IMG/VR virus record: IMGVR_UViG_3300004369_000035
Coordinates: 1-45,189 of that record
Direction: 5' to 3' (one strand)
DNA: 45,189 bases
DNA from: a virus
Below, piece after piece: positions 22,201 through 29,162 of this stretch. Each line of letters opens with the position of its first letter. Position 1 is the stretch's first letter. The notes beneath the pieces are model-generated. The model worked only from the letters and a program-made list of their open reading frames with translations. It had not been told where the DNA came from and did no database searches. The position numbers and the translations under genes were made by a program.

Positions 22201-25200
22201 GTAATCACTCCATTATTGACCGACACAAAGCGATTGAAATTGCCTACGAACACGTCACCGCGACGTACTTCGCCCGCAAACCCGAATTGCTGATACTTCA
22301 GGTCGGGAGCAAAGCCTCTATCGGCATAGAATTCTGGGGAGGAAAGTCTGAAAAAGAATTTCGGTTCACCTCTGTATGGGTCTGAAAAGACGGTGAGTGG
22401 CGTGTCACTGGAAGTAAATGTTTGAGGGTTGTTGGTATCTATCATGTAGGCGCGTGAGCCAACTCTCATGAAATCCCTTATGCCCGCTAAAACTTCTCGT
22501 TCTTCATTGGTTAGTGAAACTGTAACGCTCGCGACTAAATCTCCTCTTTGCAGACTGCCACGTCGGATTACGAGGCCATCTGCCCCACGTGAGCCAGTCA
22601 CGGTGTACGGCATGGTTACCTCTAGTTCGCCCCTTGCAATAAGAAGGTCCAATTGCCTGCCTGTAAGACTGCCAGAATAACCCTCAAAGCGTGCTGCTGC
22701 CGCTTCTCTCTCTTCGGGATTGGAATTTGGGACCCACTGCACTGCGTCCGTACGCCCGCCCAACAGTGCCGTGTCCATGAGGCGTTCTTTCATTCGTTCA
22801 ATAATGTTGCTCAAGACTTCTTGTCTTCGCTCTGGGTCTGACGACACAAACTTACTGATTGCTTCTGCGTCCTCTCTCCATGGCTTGGAGTCTCCATACA
22901 TTTCTCGTAGTGATTCGCGTGCTTTGTCCAGCCGTCTGTCAACTTGGTTCTGCAGTTTTTCGCGAACCTTTGCCCGCAGCGCTGTCACTATGTTTCTGGC
23001 CGACTTAGAGCGCTCGCTCGTGTCGCTGATGAGGTTATCTATTTCGTCATCAACCTCGCTCCCAAACCCACTTGAGCCAGATGAACGTAAACCAGAAATT
23101 TGCTTGCTTATCTGCGCTCCGTCCATGCGTCGCGCAAGGTCGACCTCCATGCGCTGCTGTTCCTGTTGGGTGTAGCGAGGTTGTGGTGAGCCAAACTTGC
23201 GCATTGCGCCTGGTTTGTCGGAGAACCTATCAACGGGGCGCATGGCGTCATGGCGTGGGTCGTATGTTTCTACATGCTTGAGTGTCGCCGTGACCTGCCC
23301 GTCGACCCTGTCTAGCGACACGACCTCAAACGTTCCCTGTGTAAGAAACTGTCCATCCAGAACGTCGATTGCTTTGGCTCCGCGTTGTATGCGGATGACC
23401 ACATCGCCCGCATCAACGCTCGGGCGCGTGCGCGAGAAGGCAGTGATTGGCATTGGGATGCGCTCGCCCACTTCGAGCCCTTCCACAAATGTACGTGGGT
23501 CTACTTTGACCACTCGATACAAGTCGTTCTTGTTTGGCGTTGCTGACTGCACCGCTGAATGTATGTGCGTGACGTTCTTCAGCGCTCTTTCTATGCGAGT
23601 CCTTGACGATTGTGGCAGGTCTGCAATTTGACCAGTGACCAGGCCTCGTAGCATGCCTCGGTCTGATTCTGATGTTGTTGCGTACGTGGGCATGTCATCA
23701 ACGAACATGCCGAATTGTGTTGCCGACATCGCGCGCATCATGTCGCCGTCGTGTGGCCTGTTGCGGTTTACGAACACCCGTCCAGCAAGAAAGCCGACCT
23801 CAGCACGATACCGAGGGGTAAGCGCTTGCGAATAGGGGACGCCATCGTCGTAGAAGTGATAATCACCGATGGCCAGCGTGCGTGCACGTGCCCTGAAGTC
23901 CGACACGGTGATGGGAGTATCAAACGCATAGAGGCGCTCGTCTGTGTCCAGCCCGATGTTGCTGGCACCAGAGCGCAAGCGACTGCGCTCGTCTGCGTCG
24001 AACCGCATGAAACGTGACTGCACATTGCTGACGCGACCCTGTGAGCGTGATGTGCTTCTTAGCCCGTCTGGACCACGTCTTTCTTCGGGGAGAATCGTGC
24101 GAATTGTGGAGGTTGCTTCTATCGACTCGGTTTCATCAAGGTATGCGTTGCGTTCAGACACTCCACGTGCCGTGTTTTTCTTTCTTCTTCGGAAAATGGT
24201 GATGCCGTGTTTTTCTTCCAGCGGACCATCTTTATCTCGACGCATGAAGAACGTGTTCAGAAGGCGAATCATTGCGTCGTTGTTCATGAACGGGAGGTTT
24301 TTGAATTGGCTGAGGAAAGCACCAACCGCACCTTCCGCAATTCTCTCTGATTGCAATGTTTGCCCGTATTGTGTTCTCACGTACGGCTCGTCGCTGGTTT
24401 TGGCAGCCTCGGCGACTCTCTTTCTTTCTCGTCGCAAGTCTCCGCCTTGTAGTTTGTCTCCGTCGTGTGCGTGCAATCTTTGCAGCAAACCACCTGGCTC
24501 ATACCCAGATTGCTGGAGTTGCTGAAGCGCAAAGAGGAAATCATCTTCCATTTCTTCTCTGGTGGAGTATCCACGACTTTCGTAATCGTCGAAGTCGATT
24601 ATTTTGCGATGCCGTGGGTAGTCGGTTTCGTTGAGCCTCCATCGTCGCCCTGAAACTGGGTCTATTGGACTGCTCTGTTTCCACAAATCCGCCCATGAGG
24701 TATTCCCATATCTGCCAGGGGTAATTCCGAGTTCTTTTTGGATTTCCCCAAAAGCCTGCCTCGCTAGTTGTTGTGCTTCGCCTGGCGTTGCCCCCCTAAG
24801 TATGAGGTTCTTCTCCATTTCGGCGAATCGACGCTCAAGTATTCGTAGCGCCTCGCCTTTTGCCAATTCGTCGTACCAGTGAACCCATTCGTGAAAAATT
24901 GTTGCTCCACTTCCCATGCCGTACATCGATGAGTATCCAGGGCTGGTATCGACAATTCCCTCTTCTGCTTTTACTGGGAAAAGTATTCCGTTCACAAGCG
25001 ACATCATGTCGATTTGTAGTACCCCTGTACCCTGATAATACGAACCCCCAATACCCTGCATCGACGTTGCTCCGAAAAGCACTGTCGGGTCATTCGCTCT
25101 GTCGTAGAGGTTCGTGAGCGCAACGGCGCCATCGTCGCTCCGCATTATGGGCGCCAATCTGCTCAAAGAATAACCGAGTACACCATTGGCCTGTCGAGGG

Positions 25201-27098
25201 AAAAACCTCTCGAGTATTTTTGGGGTTTTTCGGTTGCGACCCTGCCTTTTTTCCGCCTGTTCGAACGCCATCTTGCCATTCAGGAAAATGTTGGCTTTTT
25301 TGAGTTTGTCAAACACATCACGCAATCTTCTTTTCCCTCTTTTGGACTTGTCTGTGATGAGGTCGGGCGTAACCACCACATCATTTGGAAGGTCCATGTA
25401 GTCGCCTGATGAAATCGGGTGGATGATTCGTATGGAAGGAACACCAAACTCCCGCCACAGAGCCAACACCTGTGGATTGCTGCGTAGCATTTCTGCAACT
25501 GCCACCCGTGCGAGTTCTAGCGTTTGGGGGTCCGATGTGTGTGGCATGGAGCCTTGGACAATGTTTTCTACTGCTGACCTCATGTCTGGCCACTCGTTAT
25601 GCTCACCTCCGAGAACACGGTTTGGCAGCATTCTGTCGGCTGTTGGGTCGTAAAACGTCTCGCCAGGGAATGCAAAAGGCAGTGCCTGTTGCACGAGTGG
25701 CTGTTTTGCGGCGATGTCGTATCTCGCCTGCACTTGTTCACGACTTGGCAAGTTTCCGTCTGTGCCATCACGGGTGATACCCCTAGTGACCATTGCATCT
25801 TGTTTTGCCGCCCAATCGTAGTAGTCATTGGCGACCATGACCATTATTTCTTTTGCCGTCATGTTTTGCGAGTTCCAGGAACGGCGAACCACTTTGTTTA
25901 GTTCATGTTCTGCCCCTCTGACTCGGCTGTAATCTACTCCCCAAGATTGCTTGTGTTTTTTTACTGTGTCTGGAGCAAGGATGTTTGAGAAAAATGCTGG
26001 GATAAAATTGAGCGTCGGCAATCGCGCTTGTCCATTGCGGTCAACTGTCGTAAATAATTGAGCGTCTCTTTTTGTGTTCATGAGTGCCGTGTAAAGTTCA
26101 CGTTTCCATGCAGGCACGTTGGGGTCGGCGAGCATCTCCGAAACAAAACGCCTCTGAGACACTGAATCCAGGGGTGTCATGACGGGAGTAGTGAGTGAGT
26201 CACCACGTGGCGGTGGGAAACTGGATTCGTTCTGGCCGCCTGTGTCTGGCGTTCCCAACAACAACGAATGAACTACTGCATCACCAATAAGTTCTTTCAT
26301 TCGGTCTGCTAGTCGTTCTCTGTTCCTGTGCATGTCTTCGTCAAAAGCACCCGTACCGTGTTTTTCGTCGTACGCCTCTTTTACTGCTTCGTATCCATCT
26401 CTTACGTTCATCAGACGTGCCAAGTGCGTCGCAGCGACATTCCTTGCGGTCTCATACGCCTGCTGTGGGTTGGGTGCGTCTGCGTAGTCATCTGGGTGAC
26501 CAACGATTGAGGCGATGGCATGTTCGTCTGATTCCTTGCCTGGGGGGCGCACTGCTAGTTCAGCCAACTCCTCTGGGGACATGTCTAGGGTGGAGCCTCG
26601 TTTGCGATGGTCTTTTTCTGCGAGTTCCTTCGCTCTGTCTCTTGGCGCTGTGGAAGTGCCCGTGGCGGCTTGGCCAGTTACCTGCGGCTGCGTGGAGGTG
26701 ACGTCATCCTGTGTGTCTTGTTCATCGGGTGCGCCATCCTCGGGTGCGACTTGCCTTGGTGGCGTTTCATCGCCACTTGACCTGAGGCTTTCTCTTCTTC
26801 TCTGCCTGCCATCACTAGGCGCAATGCTGCGTGCTTCATCACGGACATTGAGTGACTCAGCCTGTGCTGTAATGGCGCTTGGCGCTATCTGTGCGCTGAC
26901 TACTGCGGGTCTTTCCCAAGGTGAGCCGTCTTGTATGAGACCATCACCATCGCCGTCAAATGCGTTGGGGTCAAACGCCTCTACTGCGCCGCCTGCACTG
27001 CGAACTCTTTTACCTATGCTGCTGCCTAGTGTTCTGAGGCGACGACCTAGGCGATTGCCTGCCTTTACGTCAAGTTCATACTTTTCGGTGTAATCCAT
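16215..27098 (-). CDS. giant multidomain protein, 3,627 aa, probable polyprotein
   Basis: A single uninterrupted frame. Residues 41-66 contain FDPNAFDGDGDGLIQDGSPW, a calcium-loop-like motif (DGDGDG, 48-53) that I recall from actinophage capsid-protease/MuF fusion proteins. Residues 70-180 are low-complexity. HEWVH (736-740) and HEIGH (3098-3102) are zinc-metallopeptidase HExxH motifs. Residues about 1194-1256 look like an ADP-ribosyltransferase core (FSRT, then QFLTQGTFEV), but the catalytic Glu appears replaced by Gln. Coiled coils lie near 2330-2470 and 3385-3450. A GNAT acetyltransferase-like domain closes the protein (about 3480-3600, with VEGMGSFLFQKVLE and PYWEKMGF). Six exact LRSSG motifs (105, 1337, 2233, 2288, 2641, 3307) and five variants mark domain borders. 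Likely a virion or in-head polyprotein. Start follows a GCAGGT site; -10-like GATAAT 52 nt upstream. Confidence 0.85.
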   Translation of the reverse strand: MDYTEKYELDVKAGNRLGRRLRTLGSSIGKRVRSAGGAVEAFDPNAFDGDGDGLIQDGSPWERPAVVSAQIAPSAITAQAESLNVRDEARSIAPSDGRQRRRESLRSSGDETPPRQVAPEDGAPDEQDTQDDVTSTQPQVTGQAATGTSTAPRDRAKELAEKDHRKRGSTLDMSPEELAELAVRPPGKESDEHAIASIVGHPDDYADAPNPQQAYETARNVAATHLARLMNVRDGYEAVKEAYDEKHGTGAFDEDMHRNRERLADRMKELIGDAVVHSLLLGTPDTGGQNESSFPPPRGDSLTTPVMTPLDSVSQRRFVSEMLADPNVPAWKRELYTALMNTKRDAQLFTTVDRNGQARLPTLNFIPAFFSNILAPDTVKKHKQSWGVDYSRVRGAEHELNKVVRRSWNSQNMTAKEIMVMVANDYYDWAAKQDAMVTRGITRDGTDGNLPSREQVQARYDIAAKQPLVQQALPFAFPGETFYDPTADRMLPNRVLGGEHNEWPDMRSAVENIVQGSMPHTSDPQTLELARVAVAEMLRSNPQVLALWREFGVPSIRIIHPISSGDYMDLPNDVVVTPDLITDKSKRGKRRLRDVFDKLKKANIFLNGKMAFEQAEKRQGRNRKTPKILERFFPRQANGVLGYSLSRLAPIMRSDDGAVALTNLYDRANDPTVLFGATSMQGIGGSYYQGTGVLQIDMMSLVNGILFPVKAEEGIVDTSPGYSSMYGMGSGATIFHEWVHWYDELAKGEALRILERRFAEMEKNLILRGATPGEAQQLARQAFGEIQKELGITPGRYGNTSWADLWKQSSPIDPVSGRRWRLNETDYPRHRKIIDFDDYESRGYSTREEMEDDFLFALQQLQQSGYEPGGLLQRLHAHDGDKLQGGDLRRERKRVAEAAKTSDEPYVRTQYGQTLQSERIAEGAVGAFLSQFKNLPFMNNDAMIRLLNTFFMRRDKDGPLEEKHGITIFRRRKKNTARGVSERNAYLDETESIEATSTIRTILPEERRGPDGLRSTSRSQGRVSNVQSRFMRFDADERSRLRSGASNIGLDTDERLYAFDTPITVSDFRARARTLAIGDYHFYDDGVPYSQALTPRYRAEVGFLAGRVFVNRNRPHDGDMMRAMSATQFGMFVDDMPTYATTSESDRGMLRGLVTGQIADLPQSSRTRIERALKNVTHIHSAVQSATPNKNDLYRVVKVDPRTFVEGLEVGERIPMPITAFSRTRPSVDAGDVVIRIQRGAKAIDVLDGQFLTQGTFEVVSLDRVDGQVTATLKHVETYDPRHDAMRPVDRFSDKPGAMRKFGSPQPRYTQQEQQRMEVDLARRMDGAQISKQISGLRSSGSSGFGSEVDDEIDNLISDTSERSKSARNIVTALRAKVREKLQNQVDRRLDKARESLREMYGDSKPWREDAEAISKFVSSDPERRQEVLSNIIERMKERLMDTALLGGRTDAVQWVPNSNPEEREAAAARFEGYSGSLTGRQLDLLIARGELEVTMPYTVTGSRGADGLVIRRGSLQRGDLVASVTVSLTNEEREVLAGIRDFMRVGSRAYMIDTNNPQTFTSSDTPLTVFSDPYRGEPKFFFRLSSPEFYADRGFAPDLKYQQFGFAGEVRRGDVFVGNFNRFVSVNNGVITVEHSNINMEGAGGGAATIINQHSWQWWKQVPETQVLLSAANDGPIVWPRHGFHTARDKNGRDPGSAVNYTQLRKAVEFIIAATSPNQKTRESTYPPPLGFEKLIAGRIDREGNIRYTNLGGSSLNLADSDKRLRERLALWLALAIQDEQRDPEKPRRANMVMLANLLDTSEMSNAQLEEWKGLFRGVYEGTFKIQLDNSNNDDPDYLPSFVIDDEDPTGAVVARRIAIAEERSQGGPMDMFLPMTWNTGASYAADSDRIDAREVVARVSRLSTLRDNSTNDTTTRAISTSETLLAREIAGGDALPKLIDVGSAPSLIRRRALTLESFVLVGIGQDSRRRSDVPQLIETAGNFLHATRGRQWDNEDKRFTFDPIFTTTPGEYVERFADPNDPSVDPATNKVGLLGVTDQNAKWITSDEVTQTRSDAKDALNKLMAISGEDLLNADRFTHRGRPIYIKVKDRETGKDVFILHDENFVKFLDEYFPEARQSDMRAIFGSFADHLTMLRGAANDTDRDKIEEQFKWISKLLTEGLSQPGIQRRKQTIATLLGYDFLDETGAGETRKRIAVLNRGALTMVDEPLSLADISKIAGITVTPRNPRSLRSSGVATTMMLGDDGAPTLLRMNDPLDITPLRLQSRSYSRLLRQDYGINPPSTSLRSSGNTDLAKRLKAWRSGREERRKPNPMLPGSSKGEYMLDLSRRVRGYKELSNEIEELDDEIMELESRFIELDEAGELTPELDASITQEINDRTDLKTEKEMDMKDFSDSIAQDIATVNDVIEEWEKEQGFILALRKFLNEPASQDVPEDYRNKLADLLAKLEEQAIPESEISMRHKLLQDLLDDEFDIRWEMDEIDETLYARDEDADLYADRALEEIYRSFFDPEYESWRKNQERGYLFTRPELSAREMEFRDIIKDITRGERQTWSARHDDLLREEYNAQYEEALIDATPSEPSRVPKGVPLKVWRKIIASARLARSTPYEGERDNALNSAKRLLEPHRPDLADDDYVLTLRSSGRGAKLPMIRGVNLRSQGLASRGAPPERPSVPRGDRFHSRLLERLGKYDVKEQDLMIDGKYGRVMFLLLSPQDPLSIDQLQDIIDNSDKEIEVGFGSRMPLDEMLPEPLTDEDREVLKEIVKETAKIAAQSGWGIQAIEGHRVKKINGPVHEEIADVLVDEVDLAMIRAMGAPTYERLASIHGAWARTVNRLNKMFGAYESRDDNGAVSRVGSDLKGESGSYESFMLFGDPKFDGDFVRYYDTRGNLVMSVNRKLAERKEGQSESPRYLVEMLAQGRDGYSGTNDAVVEAMFNAVGVTDFSIRRENEFAEEGENALNVTSGLTAIRTHLAKAREHAQMMEFAPTPAGRHMENMVFMELKRIESHIQMYERLGERFVHLLRESEGLSKSEVAERLQKLVNAATRTNDMFQNGSPASEISMLSMFEIALSAFMSMRLGSRNMPRLTDSDALNSGPHEIGHFVLGQAFTRHGEFMSNLWPYATMGPEFWRDFVDSQAVQSDFFDRMTMEEGLGLRWTREQRDLYDSLSKETRDLLESSGLVSVTGSKSGKTEAKRSDMDRFLNDIITSVQDDPTIDEIEKAEIITGLSQTQLFEERPLSSGTQRQLQEAMERDLTPEVLRALRLDPLNEDDPHISRMFTDTPWDPFVRIEPSDIGWQRTEASSSSLRSSGAASNTVDRQKSTLRPSGSLRSVGEPSRRDISLSDPVKVELEGVGFRAELARASLEGIEINIKKESEFSKQEFDEVNLLLDGTDRKLDRALEMLEDKRLALQERYYRLEKMQDEGKLPFRDEWKFGDIEEQLEDLDRKEEVINRGMEANRLARLMMRNLQANSARPRGDQYDNKYVIIKNADGTLAGMAMWGFLSVDVTFEAPGIPSQRGGDATSLPPEDRITGRMAYVDYLVSFQNVEGMGSFLFQKVLEDSTGKNGKKVFLETTDSSRPYWEKMGFTLRQQGMVVSEYHELVGSVDEMYEATLRSRREMEQTANG

Positions 27099-27149
27099 AC
27101 CTGCGGCGTTCTATGAGTGGGCAACGACATTGCGCCTTACGACACATAG

Positions 27150-27155
27150 ATTATC
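27150..27155 (-). promoter_or_regulatory. -10-like box before the giant gene
   Basis: GATAAT on the minus strand, 52 nt before ATG 27098. No clear -35 box at 16-18 nt. Confidence 0.35.
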
Positions 27156-27206
27156 TCACATGGGCAATGGGGTGGGGGCAGTGCCAGATGGGTGCGGGCA
27201 TGACGG

Positions 27207-27220
27207 CGAACACCTGTTCG
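27207..27220. promoter_or_regulatory. LexA/SOS-box-like site 1
   Basis: CGAACACCTGTTCG fits CGAAC-N4-GTTCG, the Gram-positive/actinobacterial LexA box. With site 2 it lies between the giant gene and the divergent small membrane-protein gene. Confidence 0.55.
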
Positions 27221-27240
27221 GAGGGGTGGGTGGGGTGGGG

Positions 27241-27254
27241 CGAACACCTGTTCT
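27241..27254. promoter_or_regulatory. LexA/SOS-box-like site 2
   Basis: CGAACACCTGTTCT, identical to site 1 except the last base; 34 bp apart, about three helical turns. Confidence 0.52.
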
Positions 27255-27347
27255 GCTCAGGGTGAGAGGTGAGACCTTTTAGCGGGACTTTTCCGAGCAG
27301 CCACCCAGCACTGGCCGCACGTGAGACAAATTTTGAGACCCACCAAC

Positions 27348-27365
27348 TTCTGGTTAGATTTATCC
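27348..27365. promoter_or_regulatory. TTAGATTTATC operator-like repeat, copy 1
   Basis: TTCTGGTTAGATTTATCC. Minus-strand reading GGATAAATCTAACCAGAA is shared with copies at 28270 and 28819; core is a near-palindrome TTRGATAAATCTAA. It may serve the plus gene at 27382 or the giant gene. Confidence 0.5.
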
Positions 27366-27381
27366 AATATCCGATGTGTGG

Positions 27382-27543
27382 ATGAAACGGTTATTTAGTG
27401 CTAAAATCATGAACCCTATGAACATTGCACAATTCTTATTGATAATTGCTTTGGTATTTGGAGCAGCATCAGTCTTCGGCTCATACGACGAACAGCCACG
27501 CATCTACGATGAAGACCACAGGGTCAACAAGCGCAAAGATTAG
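27382..27543 (+). CDS. small single-pass membrane protein, 53 aa
   Basis: Plus-strand gene inside the minus block. ATG 27382 or the in-frame ATG 27409. Hydrophobic segment FLLIIALVFGAASVFG (about residues 17-32), then an acidic/basic tail YDEDHRVNKRKD. The stop overlaps the end of the convergent AdoMetDC-like gene. Unknown role. Confidence 0.55.
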   Translation: MKRLFSAKIMNPMNIAQFLLIIALVFGAASVFGSYDEQPRIYDEDHRVNKRKD

Positions 27544-28022
27544 TGTCGAAGGTGCTTGGGCAGTGGCTTGGGCAGTGGCCTGTACAACTTGATGATGTCA
27601 TCCACTGAGTCGCCAGTTGACATTTTCTTGAAGCCTTTTTCTCGGTCATAGAACGCCCAATCGATTTCGGTGATTTGTAGTTCATTGACAACACGGTAAA
27701 GAGTTTCATACACGTTTAATCCACTACAGGTGTAGATATCAAATTGAATGTGTGCTGGTTGTGGTTCGTCCCATACATGCAATGCGATATGGGACGTTTC
27801 AATCATCACTACTGCTGTCAGTCCCTTGTTGCCAGGCTTGTTGACGTAATGAACAAATGGGCCCGCGATTTTGTGCATTCCGATTTGCTCTACTAGCAGG
27901 GTGAGCCACTTTTTCATTCTTCTTTTGCTTGTGAGCGTCGACTTATTGGCGCAGTTGGCCATACTCTTGGCGTTAATCAGCAGGTGATTGTGCTGAGGCT
28001 CTCTCCTGTCATTGTCTTTCAT
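27540..28022 (-). CDS. S-adenosylmethionine decarboxylase-like protein
   Basis: 160 aa. The core segment IETSHIALHVWDEP followed by FDIYTCSG matches the prokaryotic SpeD signature: the Ser of SHI is the pyruvoyl precursor, followed by the catalytic His and Cys positions. The reaction would give decarboxylated AdoMet for polyamine synthesis. An N-terminal HNHLLINAKS strand and a C-terminal Lys/Pro-rich tail flank the core. ATG 28022 is chosen for its AAAAGGAG site in the upstream gene; a longer frame to 28085 lacks one. Could be a divergent phage member with another role; self-cleavage is untested. Confidence 0.72.
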   Translation of the reverse strand: MKDNDRREPQHNHLLINAKSMANCANKSTLTSKRRMKKWLTLLVEQIGMHKIAGPFVHYVNKPGNKGLTAVVMIETSHIALHVWDEPQPAHIQFDIYTCSGLNVYETLYRVVNELQITEIDWAFYDREKGFKKMSTGDSVDDIIKLYRPLPKPLPKHLRH

Positions 28023-28260
28023 CCTTGTACTCCTTTTTGACAAGTGCCAAGAGTAGTTCTTGTGCCCACTCACAGAACGTAACAACTGTCATTGCTGGGT
28101 CGCAATCAAGCGTTAATAGGTGGTTGTAAAGGATGCGGTTATTGATGAAGTCGCCCCTGAATACCAGCACAGTGTCTCCACCAGACCACTTGCATGTCCA
28201 AACATCTTTGCTGTCACCCAAAACATCCAGTGCCACTTCGTGGCTGTCTACAAAATGCAT
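28009..28260 (-). CDS. hypothetical protein, 83 aa
   Basis: Mixed alpha/beta (VLGDSKDVWTCKWSGGDTVLVF). Its leader carries the CCAGAAACGGAG motif, which both belongs to the repeated operator-like element and provides the ribosome-binding site. Overlaps the SpeD-like gene by 14 nt. Confidence 0.7.
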   Translation of the reverse strand: MHFVDSHEVALDVLGDSKDVWTCKWSGGDTVLVFRGDFINNRILYNHLLTLDCDPAMTVVTFCEWAQELLLALVKKEYKDERQ

Positions 28261-28269
28261 TGCTCAACT

Positions 28270-28293
28270 CCGTTTCTGGTTAGATTTATCTAA
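28270..28293. promoter_or_regulatory. TTAGATTTATC operator-like repeat, copy 2
   Basis: Minus-strand TTAGATAAATCTAA is a perfect inverted repeat with a 2-nt centre, followed by CCAGAAACGG, directly before the 83-aa gene. Confidence 0.6.
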
Positions 28294-28802
28294 AGTTCAC
28301 TCATCTTATTTGCCTTGTTCTTGTGCAAGCGCCAGGACTTCTCCATGCGTTCGCCCTGCTGGGCAATTTCGTATCCGTGAGCCCAACACACCGCCCTGTA
28401 ATTCACCCCAACCCAGCCGTTTTCTGGGTTTCGCCGTGTTCGATGGCGCAGGCCGTCCATCAGCAAAACGTAGACGGCATCTTGGTCGTCCCAATCTGAC
28501 AAGCGAAGCATATTGTTGCCGAATGAGTAGCGAACTTCCCATCCTGATACATCTTTTACCGTCTTGAATTTGTTGACATGAGGGACAAAGTCGTTCATCC
28601 CACACATGCGCGCGAAGGCAAGTTCGGCGCCAGCGCATACTGCATGCTGCCACATCTCCCAAACTTCGCCCTCGTAGTAGTTGCGGTTGCGTTCAGGTTG
28701 AGCGAACATCGGCAGTTGTCGTTCATATCCGATACGTGCAACAGTTGCTTCTTCTTCTGGAGTGAGCGCATATTCAAAAAATGTTGGAATGATGGTCGTC
28801 AT
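28290..28802 (-). CDS. conserved phage hypothetical protein, 170 aa
   Basis: GAELAFARMCGM, then DVSGWEVRYS, LRLSDWDDQDAVYVLLM and GWVGVNYRAVCWAHG: an arrangement I recall from actinophage proteins with a PD-(D/E)xK-like nuclease fold (E...D...ExR). Assignment is tentative; no complete active site can be asserted. Own operator-like repeat 17 nt upstream. Confidence 0.68.
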   Translation of the reverse strand: MTTIIPTFFEYALTPEEEATVARIGYERQLPMFAQPERNRNYYEGEVWEMWQHAVCAGAELAFARMCGMNDFVPHVNKFKTVKDVSGWEVRYSFGNNMLRLSDWDDQDAVYVLLMDGLRHRTRRNPENGWVGVNYRAVCWAHGYEIAQQGERMEKSWRLHKNKANKMSEL

Positions 28803-28818
28803 AAACTTAAACTAATCC

Positions 28819-28842
28819 CCGTTTCTGGTTAGATTTACCTAA
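28819..28842. promoter_or_regulatory. TTAGATTTATC operator-like repeat, copy 3
   Basis: Minus-strand TTAGGTAAATCTAACCAG then AAACGG, 17 nt ahead of ATG 28802; one mismatch from copy 2 in the palindrome. Confidence 0.6.
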
Positions 28843-28844
28843 TT

Positions 28845-29162
28845 TCATCCCCTTAATCTAGTGTCGCACTTCAAACAAAACTCGGCCCAAGGGTAATAAC
28901 GCCTTTGGTTGACTGGATGTGAACATTCAAGGAGTTCAGTTGCCCTTGCGTTGAGTAAATCTCTAATGAACTGCGATAGGGGTACGCCTTCTTTTGCTGC
29001 CGCTTGCTTCCAGCGGTTTCGTTCTGGTTCGGTCGTGCGGATTAGGACCTGTTTATCTGCAGGGCCGTCATCATTCTTGCTTATCGTCGACACCGTCGGG
29101 TTGAGCGTCTCCGTCACCTTGTCCATCGCCGCTTTCAAGTTGTCTTGGTTCTGTTGGTTCAT
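28845..29162 (-). CDS. RHH protein with C-terminal Cys/His motif
   Basis: 105 aa. Residues about 37-72 form a ribbon-helix-helix: VLIRTTEPERNRWKQAAAKEG then LSQFIRDLLNA. The C-terminal CSHP...CLKC could bind zinc. Start uncertain: ATG 29162 overlaps the HTH gene by 92 nt, while ATG 29126 gives 56 nt. Likely DNA-binding regulator. Confidence 0.75.
   Translation of the reverse strand: MNQQNQDNLKAAMDKVTETLNPTVSTISKNDDGPADKQVLIRTTEPERNRWKQAAAKEGVPLSQFIRDLLNARATELLECSHPVNQRRYYPWAEFCLKCDTRLRG

Noticed and set aside
21205-27093. Many plus-strand frames of 60-190 codons across the giant gene
   Set aside because: They are antisense shadows rich in Ser/Arg/Cys, with no start signals; the minus frame is open for 10.9 kb.
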